NCBI GenBank assembly: GCA_000814665.1
Contig: JWIH01000009.1
Location: forward strand, 62,001-126,000
Length of the DNA: 64,000 nt
Reading direction: 5' to 3'
From: Pseudoalteromonas flavipulchra NCIMB 2033 = ATCC BAA-314
GTDB taxonomy: Bacteria > Pseudomonadota > Gammaproteobacteria > Enterobacterales > Alteromonadaceae
A program made the position numbers and the translations under genes. Position 1 is the first letter of the stretch. Each line of letters starts with the position of its first letter. Under the pieces are notes generated by a model. That model worked only from the letters and a program-made list of their open reading frames with translations. It searched no databases and was not told where the DNA came from. This document shows, piece after piece, positions 57,796-64,000 of the stretch.

Positions 57796-59706
57796 ATGTT
57801 TAAAAAATCACTCATTGCGTGCACCTTGCTCGCCACGCTCAGTGCATGTAACCAAACAACTCAACAAGTTGATAAGCCGCAAACTAACCAAGTTATCTCG
57901 GACTTTAAAACCTATTCAGCAGAAACTTTTTTTGATACCACAAATATTCAAGGCAGCGCGTTTCGCCCTGATGCACAGAAAATCTTGGTCACTTCTGACG
58001 AATCGGGAATATATAACCTCTATGAAGTTGACGTCAAAACCGGTGAAAGAGCACAAATAACAGATGCCACCGATTCAACCTACCCAATCGGATATTTTCC
58101 AAGTGACCCCCGCATCTTATTCACGCGAGACAACGGTGGCAATGAGCGCTTTCATGTTTTTGTCCGTGACGAAAATGGCCACGTCAAAGATCTCACGCCA
58201 GGAGAAAAAGTGAGAGCCAGTTTTGTTGGTTTTACTAACGATAACAACGCCTTTTACGTGTTAAGCAATCAGCGTGACGAGCGCTTTATGGATCTATACC
58301 GCTTTGATGCTGCCACCTACGAAAGTGAACTTATTTATAAAAATGACAACAATTTAAATGTCCAACAGGTGAGTGAATCCGATCGTTACCTTGCACTTAT
58401 CAATGCGCAAGGTAATAAAGATAGCGATCTCTTCTTACTCGACTTACATAACCCCGACGCCCCTCTCGTTGAGATTTCAAACGTGGCGCACGAGGCAAAC
58501 TTTTCCGCTTCAGCATTTTCTAAAGATGACAAATATTTATACTATGGCACCGATGCCCATGGTGAATTTTATCAAAATTGGCGCTATGAAATCGCGACGG
58601 GTAAACACACGCCGTACATAGAAAAAAACTGGGACGTGAGGTTCTTATATTTCTCCGATTCCAACCGCTATCGTGTTGTAGGGGTAAACGAAGACTCTAG
58701 CGTAAAAGTCACGATCACCGATCTTAAAACAGGCAAGGACATCAAACTCCCTAAGCTCCCTGCAGGTAGTATCAACAGCGTTAACTTCTCCGATGATGAA
58801 AAGCTGATGGCTTTTTATTTAAACTCGGACACCTCGCCAAATAACTTGTACGTATGGCGTGTTGGCAGTGATGAAGTTAAGCAGTTGACCTCAACCTTGA
58901 GCGACAAAATCAATACCGAACATTTGGTCGAGAGCACCATCGCTCGCTTTAACAGTTTTGATGGCTTGGAGGTGCCAGGCGTACTCTACAAGCCAAAGCT
59001 TGCTAGTTCGACAAATAAAGTGCCCGCGCTCGTATTTATTCACGGAGGTCCCGGAGGCCAAAGCATGACTGGTTATAGTGCACTTACTCAGCATCTGGTC
59101 AATCAAGGGTATGCGATTTTCGCCGTAAACAACCGAGGCAGCTCTGGTTATGGTAAAACCTTCTTCCACTTAGACGACAAACGTCATGGTGAGGATGATT
59201 TACAAGACATCGTTTGGAGTAAAAAATATCTACAACAGCTAGACTGGGTCGATGCTGATCGTATCGGCATAATGGGCGGGAGCTACGGTGGCTATATGAC
59301 TGCAGCGGCACTGGCATTTGAGCCTGAAGAGTTCAAATTAGGGATCAACATCTTTGGTGTGACTAACTGGGTAAGAACTCTTGAGTCTATTCCACCATGG
59401 TGGGAAGCATATAGGAAGTCTCTATATGATGAGTTAGGCGATCCGGCTACCGATAAGGAACGTTTGCATCGTATCTCACCACTTTTCCATGCCAAAAATA
59501 TCACTAAGCCATTGATGGTTGTGCAAGGTGCAAACGATCCTCGTGTACTTCAAGTAGAGAGTGATGAATTGGTCGAAGCCGTTCGCTCAAACAATGTGCC
59601 TGTCAAATACGTGTTATTTGACGATGAAGGGCATGGATTCTCTAAAAAGGAAAACCGTATTGAGGCCTCTCAAGCCTATCTCGACTTTCTTAAAAAGCAC
59701 CTTTAA
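57796..59706 (+). CDS. S9 family prolyl oligopeptidase-type peptidase, lipoprotein
   Basis: 636 residues from ATG 57796, which has AGGG upstream and is followed by a lipoprotein signal ending in LSAC; longer frames would bury it. Residues about 30-370 form a WD-like beta-propeller (repeated Ser/Asp-rich segments such as FRPDAQKILVTSDESG). Residues about 380-636 are the alpha/beta-hydrolase domain with the nucleophile in GGSYGGYM, the acid Asp in GANDPRV and His in DEGHGF. It cleaves peptides and is probably attached to a membrane facing the periplasm. No operon partner is present. Confidence 0.93.
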   Translation: MFKKSLIACTLLATLSACNQTTQQVDKPQTNQVISDFKTYSAETFFDTTNIQGSAFRPDAQKILVTSDESGIYNLYEVDVKTGERAQITDATDSTYPIGYFPSDPRILFTRDNGGNERFHVFVRDENGHVKDLTPGEKVRASFVGFTNDNNAFYVLSNQRDERFMDLYRFDAATYESELIYKNDNNLNVQQVSESDRYLALINAQGNKDSDLFLLDLHNPDAPLVEISNVAHEANFSASAFSKDDKYLYYGTDAHGEFYQNWRYEIATGKHTPYIEKNWDVRFLYFSDSNRYRVVGVNEDSSVKVTITDLKTGKDIKLPKLPAGSINSVNFSDDEKLMAFYLNSDTSPNNLYVWRVGSDEVKQLTSTLSDKINTEHLVESTIARFNSFDGLEVPGVLYKPKLASSTNKVPALVFIHGGPGGQSMTGYSALTQHLVNQGYAIFAVNNRGSSGYGKTFFHLDDKRHGEDDLQDIVWSKKYLQQLDWVDADRIGIMGGSYGGYMTAAALAFEPEEFKLGINIFGVTNWVRTLESIPPWWEAYRKSLYDELGDPATDKERLHRISPLFHAKNITKPLMVVQGANDPRVLQVESDELVEAVRSNNVPVKYVLFDDEGHGFSKKENRIEASQAYLDFLKKHL

Positions 59707-59719
59707 CAAATAGGCTGCT

Positions 59720-59759
59720 GGATCCGAGTATCTAACTTCAGGTTATTTAGCTCGGATCC
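59720..59759. repeat. Inverted repeat between S9 peptidase and LysR genes
   Basis: GGATCCGAG (59720-59728) and CTCGGATCC (59751-59759) form a perfect 9-bp inverted repeat with a 22-nt loop. No T-run follows. It may end transcription between these convergent genes. Confidence 0.5.
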
Positions 59760-59824
59760 GAACTGCTTACTTATAGTCCCCTGTGCGCAAAAATACATCG
59801 TGAGATAAGGCTAAATAGTATAGC

Positions 59825-60706
59825 TCAGCACGCGCTAAGCTCGGCAACTATCCAATCCCGAAACGCCTTTAATTTAGGCCACTCAAAGTGACGCTCAGGT
59901 GCGACCAAGAAATAGCGATATTCACACAACCACGCAAAGTCGGGATAGATTTCTAACTGGCCAAGCTCTAAAGATTGATTCACCAAACGTCGACGTAACA
60001 AAGAAAACCCCTGCCCAGCCACCGTTGCCTGCTGCACCAATGCCGCATTATCAATTTTAAGATTACTGAATGTATGACCACTTAAACCCAGTTGCTTGTT
60101 TAGCTCAAGCCACGCATGTTGATTATCTCGACCTTCGTCATAGATAAAATTGAGCTTTGATAGCTGCGCTCGCAGCGGTTTGTTTGGGTCAATTAATCCA
60201 GGGCGGTAGGCAAGAACTAACTCATCTTCAGCGATGAGTTCGCTTTTCAGTCCCGGATAGTTACCAAATCCAAAGCGGATCCCAATATCGATATCGTCGC
60301 GGTTAAAATCGGCGAGTTGCTCGGTAGGATCAATACGTAGCTGGAAGTCTGGCAACGCCTTGTTGAAGCTCGCCAATCTAGGCAAAAGCCAACAAGTAGC
60401 AAATGAAGGCAAAACCGACAGGTTAATGGTGTTTGGGTTAGGATCTGATTTTAACGTCGATAGACCCATTTCCATTTGCCCAAAGGCCTTGTGTAAGTAC
60501 GGCAACAAGTCTTGTCCTTGCTGAGTTAGCAATACTTTTCTTGTTTGTCGTTCAAATAACATACAACCAAGCTGTTGCTCAAGGGTTCTTATCTGTTGAC
60601 TCACGGCAGCTTGAGTCACAAATAAGGCTTCCGCCGCCTGCTTAAAACTGCCTAATTCCGCCGCCGTTTTAAAATACCAAAGTCCTTTGAGTGGAGGTGA
60701 TTTCAT
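59825..60706 (-). CDS. LysR family transcriptional regulator (GcvA-like)
   Basis: 293 residues. The N-terminal winged helix-turn-helix (about 5-65) reads LKGLWYFKTAAELGSFKQAAEALFVTQAAVSQQIRTLEQQLG in part; the effector domain follows with LPSFATCWLLPRLASF, DIDIGIRFGFG and FSLLRRRLV, typical of the GcvA/AmpR-like subgroup. ATG at 60706. It is divergent from a small exported-protein gene, with 112 bp between starts, and may regulate it (inference). Confidence 0.93.
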   Translation of the reverse strand: MKSPPLKGLWYFKTAAELGSFKQAAEALFVTQAAVSQQIRTLEQQLGCMLFERQTRKVLLTQQGQDLLPYLHKAFGQMEMGLSTLKSDPNPNTINLSVLPSFATCWLLPRLASFNKALPDFQLRIDPTEQLADFNRDDIDIGIRFGFGNYPGLKSELIAEDELVLAYRPGLIDPNKPLRAQLSKLNFIYDEGRDNQHAWLELNKQLGLSGHTFSNLKIDNAALVQQATVAGQGFSLLRRRLVNQSLELGQLEIYPDFAWLCEYRYFLVAPERHFEWPKLKAFRDWIVAELSAC

Positions 60707-60818
60707 TCGCCGCCTTACTTAATTAAAACTTAACTATAGGTCAGAATTTCTAGTTTGTCAGTTTTATGAATGCACACAATACTTAGCAGTGAAATCAGAG
60801 ACGGAAGGAGTCTTTATC

Positions 60819-61124
60819 ATGAAATATGCAATTATTCTTGCATTTCCTCTAGCAGCACTCGCATCAACATCCGAGCAGGTACAAACTGAAAAAGTATTTA
60901 CCGATGCAGGATACCCCTACAAAAACTTAATCATGAAGGCCGAAAAAGTGGAGCTTGTTTATTCAGAAGAGCAAAACAAAACGACCTGTCGAGTTAAAGT
61001 CTATAGCGGTGATGTACTTCATGAAGGGGAGCCTATGGAGATATCGGCTAAAACGTTTTCAACCGATCCCGTCAAGGGCTGTCTTGCCCGACAAAACGCC
61101 AAACACATTTTAAGTTTGCTTTAA
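60819..61124 (+). CDS. Small exported protein of unknown function
   Basis: 101 residues from ATG 60819, which has GGAAGGAG 9 nt upstream and starts a signal peptide (MKYAIILAFPLAALAS). The mature part is mixed charged and hydrophobic and contains two Cys (KTTCRVKVY and KGCLARQ), which could form one disulfide. No recognised family. It is divergent from the LysR gene, which suggests it is a target. A strong hairpin follows. Confidence 0.7.
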   Translation: MKYAIILAFPLAALASTSEQVQTEKVFTDAGYPYKNLIMKAEKVELVYSEEQNKTTCRVKVYSGDVLHEGEPMEISAKTFSTDPVKGCLARQNAKHILSLL

Positions 61125-61144
61125 TATAAGCTAACCCGAAATCA

Positions 61145-61177
61145 GAATAACAACTTGTGCGCTAGCAGTTGTTATTC
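61145..61177. terminator. Hairpin between convergent genes
   Basis: GAATAACAACT (61145-61155) pairs with AGTTGTTATTC (61167-61177) around an 11-nt loop. It lies between the small exported-protein gene and the convergent LodB-like gene, and may serve both. Confidence 0.7.
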
Positions 61178-61192
61178 TTCGGTTAGTTTCAG

Positions 61193-62329
61193 TTAAGCAA
61201 CCTGATTGATAAGTTGCTGCCGCTTGAACCAAAAAGGCGCGTCACACCAACGTTTTTCCTTATTATAAAACTGTTGCTTTAGCGCTAAATACTGATCAAA
61301 TTGATGTGCTAAGTCTTGTTGATATACTTTGCTGCTATGCATAAATGCTTGAGATGTTTTGGTATTGCCGATAATGGCTGCCGCTTGGCACCCCGATGTC
61401 ATGGCAAACCCTAATCCCATAGAAGAAATAGGGTCAAACGCACAAGCCGCATCTCCCACAGGTAAATAATTTTTGAGATGAGCAAAACTGCTAAAATGAC
61501 TCCCGGCAGGTCGGATCCATAGGTTTTCATCGACCATCTTTGCATCCTCTACCCGCCGTGACATATATTTACTACTACCTAAGTGCGCTTGCCACTGCGT
61601 CAGACGATTTAGGCGCTGCTTTGAGAGCAATTCAAAATCACTGAAATACGTTACAACTAACATATCGTTAGAAAGCGCCGCACTGTACCACCAGCCAAAT
61701 TCATCGCTTTCAATTAATTGCAGTTGCTCAAGCGCCCCCCGCTTTACTTTAAAGAAGGCACCAACCCCAGTAAGTCTGTCATATTGCTGAACAGCCGCTC
61801 CTAGAGATCTGCCAATAGACGAATTACGTCCTGACGCATCAACTAGATACTTGCAAACAATGGTAAACTGACCATAGTCAGGATGACTCACCACCACTGA
61901 GTAACGGCCGTCTTGTAACTGAGTAATTGCTTTGCTTTTAGTGCGCGGGAATACCGTACCACCGCGCTGGATCGTGCTTTCAAGCAGGGTTAGATCAAAT
62001 ATCTCGCGATTAATTTGATAGGTTGCTCTGTCTGGTGCAAAAATCGCGTGACGATTAGCCGATTGCTCACTTCCCCAAAATGCACTATTACCTTGAGTTG
62101 GAGTAAAACAGTGCGGACCGAAATCCGCTTTGTCTATCTGCAAATAGTCCAATACCGAAAACACACTTGCAGATACACTTTCGCCAATTCTTAATTTTTG
62201 TAAATCAGACTGCTCGATTAAAATGACTGATAGGTCTGTGTGATTGAGCAAGTTTAATGCGGTGCTAGCCCCAGCAGGGCCAGCACCAATTACTAGCACA
62301 TCACATTCGTGAGTACCATTCATATCCAT
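61193..62329 (-). CDS. LodB-like FAD flavoprotein (maturation partner of LodA-like oxidase)
   Basis: 378 residues. The N-terminal Rossmann FAD site reads VLVIGAGPAGASTALNL, and later DAACAFDPISSMGLGFAMTSG matches the flavin-binding end of the tryptophan-halogenase/geranylgeranyl-reductase-like group to which LodB belongs. LodB proteins are required to form the cysteine tryptophylquinone cofactor of LodA-type oxidases. Its ATG at 62329 overlaps the LodA-like stop codon (TAATG), so the two are coupled. It lacks a signal peptide and is cytoplasmic. The exact substrate of the partner oxidase cannot be told from here. Confidence 0.9.
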   Translation of the reverse strand: MDMNGTHECDVLVIGAGPAGASTALNLLNHTDLSVILIEQSDLQKLRIGESVSASVFSVLDYLQIDKADFGPHCFTPTQGNSAFWGSEQSANRHAIFAPDRATYQINREIFDLTLLESTIQRGGTVFPRTKSKAITQLQDGRYSVVVSHPDYGQFTIVCKYLVDASGRNSSIGRSLGAAVQQYDRLTGVGAFFKVKRGALEQLQLIESDEFGWWYSAALSNDMLVVTYFSDFELLSKQRLNRLTQWQAHLGSSKYMSRRVEDAKMVDENLWIRPAGSHFSSFAHLKNYLPVGDAACAFDPISSMGLGFAMTSGCQAAAIIGNTKTSQAFMHSSKVYQQDLAHQFDQYLALKQQFYNKEKRWCDAPFWFKRQQLINQVA

Positions 62330-64000
62330 TACCGTCTTGTTCGAGTACCGCTGCGAGGCACTTTTTTCGCAGCTCGTTTTTGCGTAATTGGCTTCGCCAT
62401 TTTTTCTTCAAGCCCTTTTAATATTGCTTTGGCCTTAGAGCACCCGCAAGACAAGTGGCTTTTAAGGTCATCAGGAATATAAAACACCGGAATATCGGTT
62501 CCGTCGTCTTGGCAATTATTCGTAATATCCGAGACAGGCACATCTTTATACGCAAACAATTGGTGATTACGTTCGATTTCCGTAAAGTAAGGGAAATTCG
62601 GTTCATCACTATTTTGATTGCGGATAAAACCAAGTGCCGACCAATGCTCAACCATTTGCACAAAACTATTGATACCACGTGCATAGTTGACTTGCTGGCC
62701 TGCAGGCAGATGGGTAAGTGATTGATCATCAAATTGATTCGTCAATACATCCCAAGGGCTTTGTGGTGGCCACCAGTAACTGTAGTAAGTTGGGGCAGCT
62801 GGCACCATTTGCGGATCGTCTTCCGTGCCGACGTTCACTTTATTCACCGTTGGCTCGGTAAAGTTCACATTTTGAATGGTACAATTGAAAAAGTCTGCTT
62901 GCCACGGGCATGCCATGCGCTTGGTTAAATCTCCAGGCTGGCAACCACCACCTTCACACTCATCACGCTCAGCATCCAAGCCGCTCGGAAAGCCATTACC
63001 CATACTTTGATCTTTAATGATATAAGGCGCAGCGTACACAGCTGGATTTTGTAAACTCCACGTTACCTCAATCCCTGGACACATAGGTAAGCCAACGCAA
63101 TTACCCACGCTACCTTGATCCGCATAAAATACGCCAAACTCATCGACTGCGCTCTGTGGCGTTGAAAGTTTAACACTTGAAAAGTTACCTGCAGCCCACT
63201 GACTCAGTAAGAAGTATTGAGTCTGCGTTAACGTTAAAAACTTATCGACAATATTGTCTTCAGCGTTGCTCACCGAGTTACTGCCAGAGTTCATTGGCAT
63301 CAGTGGTAAATTACCCTCAATACCATACTCGAAGAGTTGCTGGTTGGTTTGATCGTTTGGCGGAGTTTGCTGCACTGTGGCTGGGTCAACTGGCTGTCTA
63401 AAGTACTTAAAGTAAGCCTGACGATTGGCTTTGTTATCTTCAGAGTTGTCTTTAAAATCAAAAATATTGGAAACAAATGCCGACATAGATTGGACATTTG
63501 ATACCCACTGATAACGGCTAATACGCTGGATAATCGGCTCAATATCTTGGTAATAATTTGCCTGATAAGAAGACTGATATTCACCATTGCTGTATAGCTC
63601 AGGACATAAGTTTTGTTCACGCACCGCAACGTCAAACATAGTATCACTGAGGTTGGAGATATTAACGATTTCCGGTGCAAAATCCGGAGAGCCAACAATT
63701 ACCCAAGCAGAGAGTTGCAAAGTTTTACCATCGTCAAACGTAACCGTGCAATACACAGTCCCGTCCGCAATATCATCATGCCATGTGTCCGCCCCACCGT
63801 AAGATTCAAGAGGCAGGTTACCACCCGCATTCCCTTTACCGCCAAGTACCACTAGGCGGCCTTCGTTATCGGTTAAAATGTCTCCGAGCGACTTTATTTC
63901 AGTGCCTTGGCACGGTTTGGGAGGGAAGCTAACCGGATATCCTGCAGGCGCACTGGCGGCGTCAAATTCGGCTTTTACATTTGCGCCAGATATCGTTCTT
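62329..64000 (-). CDS. LodA/GoxA-like CTQ-dependent amino acid oxidase, N-terminus outside window
   Basis: 557 codons of the C-terminal part; the frame stays open to base 64000, so the start lies beyond the window. It matches the LodA (lysine epsilon-oxidase) / GoxA (glycine oxidase) family: SVGNCVGLPMCPGIEVTW carries the Cys, and YYSYWWPPQSPWDVLT the Trp, that form the cysteine tryptophylquinone cofactor. The N-terminal fragment shows QLSAWVIVGSPDFAPE and ISNLSDTMFDVAVRE. Such enzymes release ammonia and hydrogen peroxide and often act as secreted antibacterial proteins in marine bacteria. The substrate group within the family is uncertain. It is translated with the LodB-like gene. Confidence 0.92.
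   Translation of the reverse strand, partial: RTISGANVKAEFDAASAPAGYPVSFPPKPCQGTEIKSLGDILTDNEGRLVVLGGKGNAGGNLPLESYGGADTWHDDIADGTVYCTVTFDDGKTLQLSAWVIVGSPDFAPEIVNISNLSDTMFDVAVREQNLCPELYSNGEYQSSYQANYYQDIEPIIQRISRYQWVSNVQSMSAFVSNIFDFKDNSEDNKANRQAYFKYFRQPVDPATVQQTPPNDQTNQQLFEYGIEGNLPLMPMNSGSNSVSNAEDNIVDKFLTLTQTQYFLLSQWAAGNFSSVKLSTPQSAVDEFGVFYADQGSVGNCVGLPMCPGIEVTWSLQNPAVYAAPYIIKDQSMGNGFPSGLDAERDECEGGGCQPGDLTKRMACPWQADFFNCTIQNVNFTEPTVNKVNVGTEDDPQMVPAAPTYYSYWWPPQSPWDVLTNQFDDQSLTHLPAGQQVNYARGINSFVQMVEHWSALGFIRNQNSDEPNFPYFTEIERNHQLFAYKDVPVSDITNNCQDDGTDIPVFYIPDDLKSHLSCGCSKAKAILKGLEEKMAKPITQKRAAKKVPRSGTRTRR

Noticed and set aside
59735..59752. TAACTTCAGGTTATT as another remnant of the TAACCTGAG element
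   Set aside because: Only about 12 bases match and there is no internal similarity; chance is likely.

Overview
The window looks like chromosomal DNA of a marine gammaproteobacterium of the Alteromonadales, most likely a Pseudoalteromonas. This is inferred from AT-leaning DNA, many TonB-dependent receptors, a laminarin-type beta-glucan locus, a LodA/LodB-type quinoprotein oxidase pair and short dispersed repeats beginning ATACCAATT. No rRNA, tRNA, CRISPR array, phage or complete insertion sequence was seen. Both edges cut genes: a GGDEF/EAL protein on the left and the LodA-like oxidase on the right.

Layout. (1) 1-13.0 kb is signalling: a GGDEF-EAL tail, a dCACHE-type hybrid kinase, a CDF metal exporter, a GAF protein, a giant NIT-domain hybrid kinase with its own HPt, a REC-EAL protein and a two-REC protein with a coiled coil. 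(2) 13.1-24.6 kb holds an AraC/GyrI-like regulator, two siderophore-type TonB receptors each with a Fur-like box, a TauE/SafE sulfite exporter divergent from a fused cysteine desulfurase / persulfide dioxygenase-like / rhodanese protein, a tiny DUF2256 protein, a secreted protein and threonine aldolase. (3) 24.7-26.4 kb is a secreted phosphodiesterase-type enzyme with four hemopexin-like repeats. (4) 26.8-34.8 kb and 37.4-43.1 kb form a split beta-glucan (laminarin) utilisation system: GH1-LacI-sugar porter on one strand, GluP-GH3 on the other, and a distant GH16-TonB receptor operon. Pairs of near-identical LacI-type operators precede both the divergent cluster and the GH16 operon. (5) 35.0-37.1 kb holds a DUF1801 protein, a short YqcI/YcgG protein, a 53-residue membrane protein and a LysE exporter. 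(6) 43.5-48.6 kb holds a lipoprotein, AraC-AzlC-AzlD, a DUF4920-like protein, a TorF-like porin and an exported fusion of a prephenate-dehydratase-like domain to an AroQ-gamma chorismate mutase. (7) 48.9-54.7 kb holds azurin and a DUF3325/DUF3649/PepSY cluster with Fur-like boxes, then a TonB receptor. (8) 55.0-61.1 kb holds a MITE with a partial second copy, katG, an S9 lipoprotein peptidase, a LysR regulator and a small exported protein. (9) 61.2-64.0 kb is the LodB/LodA-like pair.

How parts work together. The proposed beta-glucan route is: outer-membrane laminarinase (GH16 lipoprotein with three binding modules), TonB-dependent uptake, GH3 exo-glucanase and GH1 beta-glucosidase, then glucose import by GluP and the sugar porter, all controlled by the local LacI protein. 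The proposed sulfur route is: cysteine sulfur to persulfide, oxidation to sulfite and export by TauE. Iron and copper redox genes (siderophore receptors, azurin, PepSY protein) appear to share Fur control. These pathway links are inferences from domain content and gene order.
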